NCBI RefSeq assembly: GCF_014206815.1
Contig: NZ_JACHNP010000002.1
Span: forward strand, 372,001-436,000
DNA length: 64,000 nt
Direction of reading: 5' to 3'
Source: Xanthomonas sp. F10
GTDB lineage: Bacteria; Pseudomonadota; Gammaproteobacteria; Xanthomonadales; Xanthomonadaceae
The translations under genes and the position numbers were made by a program. Numbering within the stretch: the stretch's first letter is position 1; the number at the start of each line of letters is the position of its first letter. Under the pieces are notes generated by a model, which was not told the DNA's origin, made no database searches, and saw only the letters and a program-made list of their open reading frames with translations. Shown here one piece after another: positions 1 to 8,863 of the stretch.

Positions 1-148
1 CGAACGTCAGGCGCCGCAGGCCTGCATCGCGGCCTGGGCGCCAATGAACCGTTTAGCTTTCATTGCCGCATGCGTGCCGCGCTTCGGTGCGACCGCGGCG
101 GACACCTCCGTTGTGCGAGCTTCATGCGGTCTATGGTGCAGTGTGCTC

Positions 149-394
149 ATGACAGTCCTGAAACCGCAGATGCGTCGCGAATTGGACGGCTTCGTCCTCG
201 ACGGCTTGCTGCGCGCGTGCCCGGATGGCGTGCTCGAGCCGCAGATCCGGATCACCGGCGACGATGGCGTGGTGCGCGGTCGGCACGCATTCGACGGGGT
301 GTACTTCCGTGATGCGCACGCCGGCGCGTACTTCGTCGCCGAGCGCCTGGCGGCGATCCGTTCGGCACGGTACGGCAAGCTGGTCTTCGCCTGA
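149..394 (+). CDS. Small hypothetical protein
   Basis: An 81-residue protein that I do not recognise. The ATG at 149 is preferred over the in-frame ATG at 44 because the upstream 35 codons look like non-coding shadow sequence. The predicted protein is compact and mixed in character (MTVLKPQMRRELDGFVLDGL at the start, GKLVFA at the end), with no signal peptide, membrane segment or known motif. It stands alone upstream of the convergent receiver gene. Coding status is moderately supported by composition only. Confidence 0.45.
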   Translation: MTVLKPQMRRELDGFVLDGLLRACPDGVLEPQIRITGDDGVVRGRHAFDGVYFRDAHAGAYFVAERLAAIRSARYGKLVFA

Positions 395-456
395 CCCCCC
401 ATGTCGGGCATGCCGCGTGCGAGCGCCGCGGCAACGCATGCCGGCGCGTGCGCCAC

Positions 457-831
457 TCAGCGTCCGGTCTGCAGACGGTCCAGCGCCGCCAACAGGTCGG
501 TGCGGCGGTATGGCTTGGGTAGGAAGCCGGTGCGTGCAGGCAGCATCCAGGGTTCTGGCGCATGCATGCCGGACGTGAGCAGGGCGGGGATGACGATGCC
601 GCGGCGGCGCAATTGACGCACCATGCTCAGGCCGTCGCAGCGGGGCATCTGCACGTCGCTGAAGATCAACTCCACGTCCGGGTGCCGCTCCAGCACCTCC
701 AGCGCTTCCTGTGCGGTCGCCGCCGACAGCACCCGGTATCCATCGGCGGCCAGCATGGCGGCGGCTAACTCCCGTATCGTCTGGTCGTCCTCCACCAAAA
801 GAATGGCGGTGGAGACGGGTGTCGCGCGCAT
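457..831 (-). CDS. Single-domain response regulator (CheY-like receiver)
   Basis: A 124-residue stand-alone receiver domain. The acidic pocket is visible as VEDD near residues 13-16, the phospho-acceptor Asp is in IFSDVQMP (about residue 59), the conserved Thr/Ser is in ALLTSG and the Lys is in LPKPY. There is no output domain, so it would act by protein contact or as a phosphorelay intermediate. It is divergently transcribed from the PAS histidine kinase at 946, with about 115 bases between them holding both promoters; pairing with that kinase, which lacks its own receiver, is a reasonable inference. Confidence 0.9.
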   Translation of the reverse strand: MRATPVSTAILLVEDDQTIRELAAAMLAADGYRVLSAATAQEALEVLERHPDVELIFSDVQMPRCDGLSMVRQLRRRGIVIPALLTSGMHAPEPWMLPARTGFLPKPYRRTDLLAALDRLQTGR

Positions 832-945
832 AATGCCGTTATCGCCCCGTGAGTGATCGTTGTCAGATTCACGATTCGGCAGTGAAGCCCTGGTGACGTT
901 GTGTGAATCCCGATATTCTCGACCTTACTTACTGCGAGATGCAGC

Positions 946-2241
946 TTGACCACGCACGCCTACTATCGGCAGATCGTCGAGCTCTCACACGACTGCATCA
1001 AGGAAGTCGGCCGCGACGGCATCGTGCGCTCGATCAATCCCCACGGCCTTGCCCTGCTTGGCGTCTCCGATCCTGCCGATGTGGTCGGCCACCCCTGGGC
1101 CGAACTGTGGCCCGAGGACATGCGTTCGCTCACCCAGGCCGCCTTCGCCGCGGCGCTGGGCAATGAGCAGCGCGAATTCTGGGCGCAGCGCCCGTCGCTG
1201 GACGGACGGCAGCGCTGGTGGCACGTGATGGTCAGCCCGCTGGCCAATGCCGCGGCCCGGGTCGAAAGCGTGCTGGTGATCAGCCGCGACGTCACCCAGC
1301 AGCGCCAGGTCGAACAGGCCCTGCGCGCGCTCGGCCATCTTCCCCCGGTCGAGGGCGAGGGAAACGCGATCGAGGATGCCGATGCCGTCGCGCTGGGCCG
1401 CCGCTGGCAGGCCGAGCATTCGCAACTGCGCGGGCAACTGGACATCGCCCTGGCCGCGCAGCGCGTGGCCGAGCGCGCGATGACCCAGGCGCAGAAGGGC
1501 GAGGCGATCGGGCAGATGCTCGCCGGCGTGGTCCATGACTTCAACAACATGCTGCATACCGCCATGACCTCGGTGAGCATGGTCGCCGACCATCCGCAGC
1601 GCCTGCAGCCGGACCAGCGGCGGCTGCTCGGCATCGCCAACGAGGCCCTGCAGCACGGCGCGGGGATGACCCGGCGCCTGCTCGGCTTCGCCCGCGCGCA
1701 TCCGGTCAAGCCGGCCTGGCTGGACCTGAACGCGTTGGTGACGCAGATGCAGCCGCTGCTGGCGCAGGCGCTGGGCGGCGAGATGCGCCTGCAACTCCTG
1801 CCCTGCGCCGAGGTGGCGACGACCTATGCCGACCGCAACGCGGTCGAGCAGGCGGTGATGAACCTGGCGCTGAACGCGCGCGACGCCAGCCGCCCCGGCG
1901 ATGCGGTGACGATCCGCTGCAGCGCCCTGGAGGTGCCGCCCTCGCGCGCGGCGGCGATGCGCCAGCCCGGCCGCTATGTGACCCTGGCGGTCAGCGACCA
2001 GGGCGAGGGCATGTCCGACGAGGTGAAGTCGCGCCTGTTCGAGGCGTACTTCACCACCAAGCCCGAGGGCAAGGGCACCGGGCTGGGCCTGGCCCAGGTC
2101 TATGGCCTGGTACGCCAGGCGGGCGGCTTCGTCGACGTCGAATCGGAACTGGGATGCGGCACCACCATCACCCTGGCGTTTCCGTTCGTGCCGCGGCCGC
2201 TCGACGACGCGGGCGATGACTTGGTGCCGGCGGCGGAGTAG
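946..2241 (+). CDS. PAS-domain sensor histidine kinase
   Basis: A 431-residue soluble histidine kinase. Residues about 5-120 form a PAS domain (YYRQIVELSHDCIKEV through the ISRDVTQQRQ linker), followed by a short coiled coil. The H-box is VVHDFNNMLH (about residues 195-204). The ATPase domain shows the N-box MNLALNARDA, the G1 box DQGEGM and the G2 box GKGTGLGLAQVYGL. The VHDFNN type of H-box is typical of the hybrid-kinase subfamily, but no receiver is attached here. The start is a TTG at 946, chosen because the PAS domain begins immediately after it. No membrane segments are seen, so it senses a cytoplasmic signal. Probable partner: the divergent receiver at 457-831. Confidence 0.88.
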   Translation: MTTHAYYRQIVELSHDCIKEVGRDGIVRSINPHGLALLGVSDPADVVGHPWAELWPEDMRSLTQAAFAAALGNEQREFWAQRPSLDGRQRWWHVMVSPLANAAARVESVLVISRDVTQQRQVEQALRALGHLPPVEGEGNAIEDADAVALGRRWQAEHSQLRGQLDIALAAQRVAERAMTQAQKGEAIGQMLAGVVHDFNNMLHTAMTSVSMVADHPQRLQPDQRRLLGIANEALQHGAGMTRRLLGFARAHPVKPAWLDLNALVTQMQPLLAQALGGEMRLQLLPCAEVATTYADRNAVEQAVMNLALNARDASRPGDAVTIRCSALEVPPSRAAAMRQPGRYVTLAVSDQGEGMSDEVKSRLFEAYFTTKPEGKGTGLGLAQVYGLVRQAGGFVDVESELGCGTTITLAFPFVPRPLDDAGDDLVPAAE

Positions 2242-2247
2242 CCCCGC

Positions 2248-2910
2248 TCATCGACCCGCGCGCGCCGGCAGCCGCTCGCTGATGTGCACCGCGAACGCCT
2301 CGCGCAGCAGCCGCAGCGCCCGTTGCTGGCGCCCGGCGTCCAGCGCCGCGCAGCACGATGGCGGCACCTGCACCTGGAAGTCGCGCATGCGCGCGTCGAT
2401 CGCGGTGGCCAGCACGCAGGCGTCGGTGGCGATGCCGGTGACCAGCAGGTGGGTGGTCTGCAGCCGCGCCAGCAGCAGGGCCAGGGCCGAGCCGAGGAAG
2501 GCGGAGTGCTTGGGCTTGAGGACGTAGTAGTCCTGCGGGCGCGGCGCCAGGCAGGCGGCGATGCGCGCGCCGCGCTGTTTCGGATCGGCGCACAGCGTCC
2601 ACAGGCCTTCGAAATCGGTGCGCCAGTCGGCGAAGTTGTCGTTGGCGAACAGCACCGGCCAGCCACGGCGATGGAAGCGCGCGCGGACCTGGGCGATGCG
2701 CTCGGCCACCGGCAGCGCGGCGTTCGCCAGGCGCTCGCCGCCGGGGAAATCGAAACGGCTGATCATGTCCACGATCAGCAACGCCGGTTGGCCGGGCTGC
2801 GTCGGTGCCGCCGCGGCCCTCGATGGCCGTTGCTGGTCGTCAGGGGTGTCAGTGCGTCGCCGGGCCGGGTGCCGCATGCGCCGATCCTCCATTGCCGGAC
2901 AGGGCTTCAT
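2248..2910 (-). CDS. Isochorismatase-family cysteine hydrolase
   Basis: A protein of up to 220 residues with the complete catalytic triad of the isochorismatase/nicotinamidase-like family: Asp48 (LLIVDMISRFDF), Lys132 (LKPKHSAF) and Cys165 (TDACVLATA, preceded by the usual cis-peptide region TGIATDA). The substrate cannot be assigned; family members hydrolyse isochorismate, nicotinamide, N-carbamoyl compounds and others. The first 35-40 residues are Arg/Pro-rich and probably not all translated; the ATG at 2877 is an alternative start. The gene ends only 6 bases from the convergent kinase stop. Confidence 0.85.
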   Translation of the reverse strand: MKPCPAMEDRRMRHPARRRTDTPDDQQRPSRAAAAPTQPGQPALLIVDMISRFDFPGGERLANAALPVAERIAQVRARFHRRGWPVLFANDNFADWRTDFEGLWTLCADPKQRGARIAACLAPRPQDYYVLKPKHSAFLGSALALLLARLQTTHLLVTGIATDACVLATAIDARMRDFQVQVPPSCCAALDAGRQQRALRLLREAFAVHISERLPARAGR

Positions 2911-3011
2911 GGTCGGCGCGCGCGGTGAAACCAGGGTGAGCGCGAGTGAAGGCGTGGCTGAACGGACGGGCGGGCAGCGCCGCCATGGCGCCGATGGCCG
3001 CCTTCGCGAAA

Positions 3012-3040
3012 GCTTACTATTTAAGGTTTACATTGACAGG
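3012..3040 (+). promoter_or_regulatory. AT-rich promoter candidate for opgH
   Basis: A short AT-rich island in otherwise GC-rich DNA, holding TACTAT at 3015-3020 and TTGACA at 3033-3038. The two boxes are not in a canonical arrangement with each other, so the exact promoter is uncertain, but this is the most likely transcription start region for opgH and leaves a leader of roughly 140 bases. Confidence 0.3.
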
Positions 3041-3067
3041 CGTCTTTGCCCGTCGACAGGAGAGCAC

Positions 3068-3187
3068 GTGGTAGCAACTGGCGTACATGACAAGACGCGC
3101 GTGGCCGCAGCGGCATCCGCCGCGCCGGCCGCCCGCGGCATTTCCCGATGGCGCTGCGGCGCCGGATGCGATCGGCGGATCGCATGA
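3068..3187 (+). CDS. Possible 39-codon leader ORF coupled to opgH
   Basis: A GTG at 3068 is preceded by a good ribosome-binding sequence (ACAGGAGAG) and opens a 39-codon frame that stops at 3187, its TGA overlapping the ATG at 3184 of opgH as ATGA. The predicted peptide ([12 protein letters not shown] then Ala/Arg-rich) resembles nothing I know. The opgH ATG itself has only a weak ribosome-binding site, so translation coupling through this leader is plausible. It may equally be a fortuitous open frame. Confidence 0.3.
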   Translation: MVATGVHDKTRVAAAASAAPAARGISRWRCGAGCDRRIA

Positions 3188-5133
3188 GCGCGGTCGCCCC
3201 CACACCGGCCGTGCCCGTCGATGCGCCCTTGGATGCCGGCCAGGCGGTCTTGCCACCCGAAGCGCCACTGGCCATGCCGCTGCAGTCGCTGCAGGAAGGC
3301 AAGCTGCGCAACAAGCGCCTGCCCAGCACCCCGGTCGGGATCGGCTGGCGGCGCTTCTACGTGTTCGGCACGACCGCGGCGATGACCGCCTATGCCAGCT
3401 GGCTGATCTGCAAGGTGCTGCTGATCGGCGGCGTGAGCGTGCTCGAAGCCTGCCTGATGGTGCTGTTCATCCCGTTGTTCGCCTGGATCGCGCTGTCCTT
3501 CGTCAGCGCCCTGGCCGGCTTCTTCACCCTGGTGTTCGGCAAGGGCCGCAAGCTCGGCATCGATCCGGACGCGCCGTTGCCGGTCGTGCGCAACCGCACC
3601 GCGCTGCTGATGCCCACCTACAACGAGGATCCGCACCGGCTGATGGCCGGCCTGCAGGCGATCTACGAGTCGGTGGAGGCCACCGGCCAGATCGAGCGCT
3701 TCGATTTCTTCATCCTCAGCGACACCACGCGCCCGGCGGTCGGCGCGGAAGAAGAAAAGGTATATGCCGAGCTGGTGGAGCGCGTCGGCGGCCACGGCCG
3801 GCTGTTCTACCGGCGCCGCGCCAGCAACGCCGGGCGCAAGGCCGGCAACATCGCCGACTGGGTGCGCCGCTTCGGTGGCGCCTATCCGCAGATGCTGATC
3901 CTGGACGCCGACAGCCTGATGACCGGCGACAGCATCGTGCGTTTGGCCGCCGGCATGGAGGCCAACCCCGACGTGGGCCTGATCCAGACCCTGCCGGAAG
4001 TGGTCAACGGCAATACCCTGTTCGCGCGCATGCAGCAGTTCGGCGGCCGCGTCTACGGCCCGGTGATCGCCTTCGGCGTGGCCTGGTGGCATGGTTCGGA
4101 AAGCAACTACTGGGGCCACAACGCGATGATCCGCACCGAGGCCTTCGCCGCGCAGGCCGGCCTGCCGTCGCTGCCCGGGCGCAAGCCGTTCTGCGGCCAC
4201 GTGCTCAGCCACGACTTCGTCGAGGCGGCGCTGATGCGCCGTGGCGGCTGGGCCATGCACATGGTGCCGTACCTGCAGGGCAGCTACGAGGAAGGCCCGC
4301 CGACGCTGACCGACCTGCTGGTGCGCGACCGCCGCTGGTGCCAGGGCAACCTGCAGCACTCCAAGGTGGTGCGCGCGCGCGGCCTGCACTGGGTCAGCCG
4401 CATGCACATGCTGATCGGCATCGGCCATTACTTCACCGCGCCGATGTGGGGCATGCTGATGCTGATCGGCATCGCCATTCCGCTGCAGAACGGCGGGTTC
4501 GACCTGGTCGCCTCGGTGATCTCGCCGTTCTCGCCGGCGCGCTACTGGCACCAGCAGGATTCCACGCGGGTGGCCTGGGTGTTCGCGGTGACCATGTTCG
4601 TGCTGCTGGCGCCCAAGGTGATGGGCTACTTCGCGATGCTGCTCAAGCCCGGCGAACGCCGTGGCTGCGGCGGCGGGCTGCGCGCCTTCGTGAGCATGCT
4701 GCTGGAAACGCTGCTGGCCGCGCTGATGGCGCCGGTGGTGATGTACGTGCAGTCGCGCGGCGTCGCCGAAGTGCTGGCCGGCAAGGATTCGGGCTGGGAT
4801 GCGCAGCAGCGCGACGACGGCCGCATTTCGTGGTCGGCGCTGTTGCGCAGCTACGGCGGACTCAGCGCGTTCGGCCTGCTGATGGGCGGCATGGCCTATG
4901 CCGTGTCGCCGTCGCTGGCGGCGTGGATGGCGCCGGTGGTGATCGGCATGGCGCTGGCGGTGCCGGTGGTGGCGATCAGTTCCTCGCGGGCCGCCGGCCT
5001 GTGGCTGCGCAAGTTGCGCATCCTCGCCATTCCCGAGGAATCGCAGCCGCCGGCGGTGCTGCTGCGCGCCGCCGAACTGCGCCGCGAGGCCGCTGCGCGC
5101 CGTGCCGAGGCCGAGGCGCAGGCCCAGGGCTGA
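3184..5133 (+). CDS. opgH: Glucan biosynthesis glucosyltransferase H
   Basis: OpgH (MdoH) is the inner-membrane glycosyltransferase that polymerises UDP-glucose into the beta-glucan backbone of osmoregulated periplasmic glucans. The protein (649 residues from this start) has two N-terminal membrane segments, a family 2 glycosyltransferase domain with [15 protein letters not shown] and the RDRRWCQGN acceptor motif, and a C-terminal bundle of membrane helices. PPEAPLAMP near the N-terminus is a hallmark of the Xanthomonas orthologue. ATG 3184 is preferred to ATG 3148, because the extra 12 residues do not resemble the family. No opgG/opgD is adjacent, as is usual in xanthomonads. In plant pathogens these glucans matter for virulence and osmotic adaptation. 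Confidence 0.95.
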   Translation: MSAVAPTPAVPVDAPLDAGQAVLPPEAPLAMPLQSLQEGKLRNKRLPSTPVGIGWRRFYVFGTTAAMTAYASWLICKVLLIGGVSVLEACLMVLFIPLFAWIALSFVSALAGFFTLVFGKGRKLGIDPDAPLPVVRNRTALLMPTYNEDPHRLMAGLQAIYESVEATGQIERFDFFILSDTTRPAVGAEEEKVYAELVERVGGHGRLFYRRRASNAGRKAGNIADWVRRFGGAYPQMLILDADSLMTGDSIVRLAAGMEANPDVGLIQTLPEVVNGNTLFARMQQFGGRVYGPVIAFGVAWWHGSESNYWGHNAMIRTEAFAAQAGLPSLPGRKPFCGHVLSHDFVEAALMRRGGWAMHMVPYLQGSYEEGPPTLTDLLVRDRRWCQGNLQHSKVVRARGLHWVSRMHMLIGIGHYFTAPMWGMLMLIGIAIPLQNGGFDLVASVISPFSPARYWHQQDSTRVAWVFAVTMFVLLAPKVMGYFAMLLKPGERRGCGGGLRAFVSMLLETLLAALMAPVVMYVQSRGVAEVLAGKDSGWDAQQRDDGRISWSALLRSYGGLSAFGLLMGGMAYAVSPSLAAWMAPVVIGMALAVPVVAISSSRAAGLWLRKLRILAIPEESQPPAVLLRAAELRREAAARRAEAEAQAQG

Positions 5134-5172
5134 CGCGGGCATACTAGCCGGCCTCCTCCATCGGGAACCGAC

Positions 5173-5838
5173 ATGCTGGAAACAGTGGAACACGAGACCG
5201 GCGCTGCGCCGGCCTGGACCGTCCTGTGGCTGCACGGCCTGGGCGCCGACGGCAACGATTTCGCGCCGCTGGTGCCGGAACTGCTGCGGCCGCACTGGCC
5301 GGCCATGCGTTTCGTGTTCCCGCACGCGCCGGTGCGGGCGGTGACGATCAACAATGGCGTGCGTATGCGCGCCTGGTACGACATCGTCAGCATGGATTTC
5401 TCCAATCGCGCCGACAGCGCCGGTGTCGCCGAATCGGTGGCCCAGGTCGAGGAACTGATCGCGCGCGAGGACGCGCGTGGGGTGCCGGCCGAGCGCCTGC
5501 TGCTGGCCGGCTTTTCCCAGGGCGGCGCGATCACCCTGGCCACCGGCCTGCGCCGCGAACGGCCGCTGGCCGGCCTGATCGGCCTGTCCACCTATCTGCC
5601 CGAACTGGAGAGCGTCGCCCGCTGGCACGCGCCGGCGGCCCTGCGGCAACCGCTGTTCATGGCCCATGGGCAGGGCGACCCGGTGATCCCGCAGACGTAC
5701 GCCGAGCGCACCGCGCAGACCCTGCAGGCGCTGGGAATGCCGGTGCAGTGGCGGCGCTACCCGATGGCGCACCAGGTCTGCGCCGAGGAAATCGCCGACC
5801 TGGGCGACTGGATGGATGCCTGCCTCGCCGGCACCTGA
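5173..5838 (+). CDS. Phospholipase/carboxylesterase family hydrolase
   Basis: A 221-residue cytoplasmic alpha/beta hydrolase of the carboxylesterase II (EstB/acyl-protein thioesterase-like) family. The oxyanion segment is LHGLGADGNDF, the nucleophile Ser115 lies in GFSQGG, the acid is Asp169 (GQGDPVIP) and the base His200 (MAHQVC). Length fits the family. It sits between opgH and the algR-like gene with short gaps, probably as its own transcription unit. The physiological ester substrate is unknown. Confidence 0.92.
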   Translation: MLETVEHETGAAPAWTVLWLHGLGADGNDFAPLVPELLRPHWPAMRFVFPHAPVRAVTINNGVRMRAWYDIVSMDFSNRADSAGVAESVAQVEELIAREDARGVPAERLLLAGFSQGGAITLATGLRRERPLAGLIGLSTYLPELESVARWHAPAALRQPLFMAHGQGDPVIPQTYAERTAQTLQALGMPVQWRRYPMAHQVCAEEIADLGDWMDACLAGT

Positions 5839-5941
5839 GCCTGGTGGCCGCCTGGCGGCCTGATGCGATACCCGTGGCGGGCGCCCGGAACCGGGGCTAG
5901 TATCGGCCGCAGCGCACGCCAGCCGAGCGAGGGAGACCTGG

Positions 5942-6673
5942 GTGAAGGTGCTGATCGCCGACGACGAACCCCTGGCGCGCGAACGCCTGCGCACGCTGCT
6001 GGCCGCGCATGCCGGCGTGGAAGTGGTGGCCGAAGCCGACAACGGCATGGACGCGCTGCACGCCTGCGCCGCCGCGCAGCCGGACCTGGTGCTGCTGGAC
6101 ATCGCCATGCCCGGCCTCGACGGGCTGGAGGCCGCGCGCCACCTGGCCACGTTCGAGCCGCGCCCGGCGGTGGTGTTCTGCACCGCCTACGACGCGCATG
6201 CGCTGTCCGCGTTCGAGGCGGCGGCGATCGACTACCTGATGAAACCGGTGCGGGCCGAGCGCCTGGCCGCGGCCCTGCAGCGCGCCCGCACCTTCATGGC
6301 CGGCCGCGTCAACGGCGATGCCGCCGCGCCGGCGCCGCAGCGGCGCACCCACCTGTGCGCGCGCCTGCGCGGCAGCCTGCGGCTGATCCCGGTCGACGAC
6401 ATCCACTATCTGCAGGCCGAGGAAAAGTACGTGGTGGTGCACCACGCCCGCGGCGAGGACCTGATCGAGGAATCGTTGCGCGCGCTGGAGGATGAGTTCG
6501 CCGAGCGCTTCGTGCGCATTCACCGCAACTGTCTGGTCGCGCGCCACGAACTGGTGGAGCTGCGCCGGCTCGGCGAGGGCCAGGTGCAGGCGGTGCTGCG
6601 CCATGGCAAGCAGCCGCTGGAGGTCAGTCGGCGCTGCGTGGCGCAGCTGCGCAAGGAGATCCACCAGCGTTGA
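5942..6673 (+). CDS. algR: LytTR-type response regulator (AlgR-like)
   Basis: A 243-residue response regulator: receiver domain at residues 1-115 (Asp7/Asp8, phospho-acceptor Asp53 in LLDIAMP, LMKPV Lys) and a LytTR DNA-binding domain from about 140 to the end ([26 protein letters not shown]). It begins with GTG at 5942, preceded by GAGGGAGACC. It lies immediately upstream of hemC, the same arrangement as algR-hemC in Pseudomonas, which supports the AlgR assignment. Unlike Pseudomonas, no AlgZ/FimS kinase gene precedes it; the neighbour is an esterase. AlgR controls alginate and type IV pili in Pseudomonas; the targets here are unknown. Confidence 0.88.
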   Translation: MKVLIADDEPLARERLRTLLAAHAGVEVVAEADNGMDALHACAAAQPDLVLLDIAMPGLDGLEAARHLATFEPRPAVVFCTAYDAHALSAFEAAAIDYLMKPVRAERLAAALQRARTFMAGRVNGDAAAPAPQRRTHLCARLRGSLRLIPVDDIHYLQAEEKYVVVHHARGEDLIEESLRALEDEFAERFVRIHRNCLVARHELVELRRLGEGQVQAVLRHGKQPLEVSRRCVAQLRKEIHQR

Positions 6674-6731
6674 CGCCGGCCAGTTCGCACGGCGGCAGCG
6701 GCAGGCAGCGGCTTTCCGCGATAATGCGCGC

Positions 6732-7655
6732 ATGAAGATCCTGCGCATCGCTACCCGCAAGAGTCCGCTCGCCCTGTGGCAGAGTGAGCATGTCGCCGCC
6801 TGCCTGCGCCGCGCGCACCCGCACCTGGACGTGGTGCTGGTGCCGATGAGCACCCGCGGCGACGAAGTCCTGGACCGCTCGCTGGCGGCGATCGGCGGCA
6901 AGGGCCTGTTCCTGAAGGAGCTGGAGCTGGCGATGCTGCGCGGCGAGGCCGATTGCGCGGTGCATTCGCTCAAGGACGTGCCGATGGAGCTGGACCGGCC
7001 GTTCGTGCTGCCGGCGATCCTGCCGCGCGCCGATCCGGCCGATGCGCTGATCTCCAACCTCTACGCCTCGCTGGACGCGCTGCCGCTCGGCGCGCGCGTC
7101 GGCACCTCCTCGCTGCGGCGGCAGGCGCAACTGCGCGCGCGGCGCCCGGACCTGGAACTGCTGGATCTGCGCGGCAACGTCAACACGCGCCTGGCCAAGC
7201 TCGACAACGGCGGCTACGACGGCATCGTGCTGGCCTGCGCCGGCCTGCAGCGGCTGGGCCTGGAGGCGCGCATCACCCAGCGCCTGCAGGCGCCGGACTG
7301 GCTGCCGGCCCCGGCGCAGGGCGCGATCGCGGTGGAATGCCGCGAGGACGCCAGCGCCGCGCTGGCGCTGTTCGCCGCGCTCGACGACGCGCCGACCCGT
7401 CGTTGCGTGGAGGCGGAGCGGGCGATGAACCGCGCCCTGCACGGCAGCTGCCACGTGCCGGTGGCCGCCTTCGCGCAATGGCGCGGCGACGACCTGCTGC
7501 TGCAGGGCCTGGTCGGCGGCGTCGCCGACGGACGCCTGGTGCGCGCGGAGCTGCAGCGCAGCGCCCGGGACCCGGACGCCCTGGGCCAGGCCGTGGCCGA
7601 GGCCTTGCTGGGCGCCGGCGCGCGCGAATTGCTGGATGTCGACCTGCCGGTCTGA
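6732..7655 (+). CDS. hemC: Hydroxymethylbilane synthase (porphobilinogen deaminase)
   Basis: HemC joins four porphobilinogen units into hydroxymethylbilane in haem and sirohaem synthesis. The 307-residue protein is of normal length and starts [17 protein letters not shown]. The catalytic aspartate region is HSLKDVP, the arginine-rich substrate pocket includes [11 protein letters not shown] and [10 protein letters not shown], and Cys240 ([11 protein letters not shown]) is the attachment site for the dipyrromethane cofactor. The ATG at 6732 is far downstream of the first in-frame ATG, which lies inside algR. The following gene is not hemD; a repeat-filled gap follows instead. Confidence 0.97.
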   Translation: MKILRIATRKSPLALWQSEHVAACLRRAHPHLDVVLVPMSTRGDEVLDRSLAAIGGKGLFLKELELAMLRGEADCAVHSLKDVPMELDRPFVLPAILPRADPADALISNLYASLDALPLGARVGTSSLRRQAQLRARRPDLELLDLRGNVNTRLAKLDNGGYDGIVLACAGLQRLGLEARITQRLQAPDWLPAPAQGAIAVECREDASAALALFAALDDAPTRRCVEAERAMNRALHGSCHVPVAAFAQWRGDDLLLQGLVGGVADGRLVRAELQRSARDPDALGQAVAEALLGAGARELLDVDLPV

Positions 7656-7684
7656 TGGCGTGCGCGGTGCCGCGCCAGCGACTG

Positions 7685-7795
7685 GTAGAAGCGGCTTCAG
7701 GGCGCCTCTGACAACGACGAAAGGCCATTCGCAGGAGTGGCCTTGGCCGCGACGGCCGTACCGGAAATGCCCGTCGCGGCTGAAGCCGCTCCTAC
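7685..7795. repeat. REP-like GTAG repeat cluster (partly degenerate)
   Basis: Three half-units of a 23-base REP-like palindrome: a truncated copy at 7685-7700, a diverged left copy at 7731-7753 and a good right copy at 7773-7795 ending GAAGCCGCTCCTAC. The last two face each other and could form a long hairpin downstream of hemC. Confidence 0.8.
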
Positions 7796-7856
7796 GACGA
7801 GAGGCGGATCAACGGGTCGGCTCTGCGGCGCGGCAGCTCGCCGCACCCCCCGTGAC

Positions 7857-7887
7857 TAATCCCGAATCCCCACTCCCAATTCCCGCT
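7857..7887. repeat. Lone right arm of the GGGATT-type repeat
   Basis: Successive units reading TAATCCCGAATCCCCACTCC and then CAATTCCC abut the stop codon of the minus-strand DUF481 gene. No matching left arm is present nearby. The same arm type borders the ends of several other genes in this window. Confidence 0.7.
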
Positions 7888-8681
7888 CACTTGAACTTGT
7901 AGACCAGGTTCATGGTGGTCAAGGTATCGGTCTTCTTCTTGTCGTCGCTGACGTCGCTGTTGTAGCGCGCCTGCCAGCCGGCCTTCAGCGCCAGGCGCTC
8001 GTTCATGCTCACCGAGATGCCCAGGTCGTTCTGCGCGAAGGTGTTGTATGCGCCGGATTCGACCAGCAGGGTGTTGCCCAGTTCGGTGTTGCTGGTCAGG
8101 CCGTACTTGAAGTCGACCAGGCCGCGGCCGATCAGGCCGGTCTCGGTGCGGTCCTCGACCACGTCGTGGGCGCGGCGCACGCCGGGACCGATCTGCACGT
8201 CGATGCTGCGGCGGTCGCCGTCCATGATCCGGGTGCCGTAGCCGATGCCGATCGTGGCCAGGCGGTCGTAGGTGGCGAAGTCGTCGCGCTCGTAGCGCAG
8301 CGAGGCGGTCAGCTGGCGGTGTTCGCCGAGCTGCAGCGCGCTGCCGGCGCTGCCGGTGTAGCGGTTGGAGGTGGTCTGGCGCTTGCGCGTGGTGGTGCCG
8401 TCCGGATTGGTGTCGGTGTACTCGGCGCTGGCGTGCAGGGCAAGCAGGTCCAGGCTGTGGATCCAGTCGCCGTCCACGTACTGGCCCTTGAGCCGGCCGT
8501 TGAGGCTTTCGTTGGTGCTGTTGCCGTGCGAGGAGGCGAAGCCGAGTTCGCCCGATCCGCTCCACGGCGAACTGGCCGGGTCCGTGGTTGCCGACGAGGT
8601 GGCGACGTCGGCGGCCCAGGCCGGGGACGTGCTCAGCAGCAACGAGGCGATGGCGGATACGAGGGTGGCGCGGCGGGACAT
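7887..8681 (-). CDS. DUF481 outer-membrane beta-barrel protein
   Basis: A 264-residue exported protein of the DUF481 (YdiY, salt-induced outer membrane protein) family. Residues 1-23 are a signal peptide ending AWAADV. The rest alternates polar/aromatic strands typical of a small barrel (GSGELGFASSHGNST, SLDLLALHASAEY) and ends in an aromatic-type strand, NLVYKFK. The ribosome-binding sequence GGAGAG lies 5 bases upstream of the ATG, and a TATGAT box is present on the minus strand at 8738-8743. The function of the family is unknown. Confidence 0.88.
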   Translation of the reverse strand: MSRRATLVSAIASLLLSTSPAWAADVATSSATTDPASSPWSGSGELGFASSHGNSTNESLNGRLKGQYVDGDWIHSLDLLALHASAEYTDTNPDGTTTRKRQTTSNRYTGSAGSALQLGEHRQLTASLRYERDDFATYDRLATIGIGYGTRIMDGDRRSIDVQIGPGVRRAHDVVEDRTETGLIGRGLVDFKYGLTSNTELGNTLLVESGAYNTFAQNDLGISVSMNERLALKAGWQARYNSDVSDDKKKTDTLTTMNLVYKFK

Positions 8682-8863
8682 GGCTTCTCTCCGGGGGTGA
8701 GGACGCAGCCTTCGGCTAACGAAATGGAAACGATTTCATCATACCGGATCCACATGACACCCTGGCCGGCCCCGGGCGCCGGCTTCATCGACGGTTCGGG
8801 CGCGCTGCCGGCCGCCGCGCCGGGCAGGCGTTTTCCGCCCGCGACTCAGACATAATCGAGGCC

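Noticed and set aside
3028-6183. A very long open frame antisense to opgH and the esterase (about 1050 codons)
   Set aside because: High-GC DNA leaves long antisense frames open; the frame is low-complexity (Ala/Gly/His/Arg/Gln-rich), has no family features and lies opposite two well-defined genes.
5942-7655. algR-hemC order as a novelty
   Set aside because: The same order is well known in Pseudomonas; only the missing kinase neighbour is notable.
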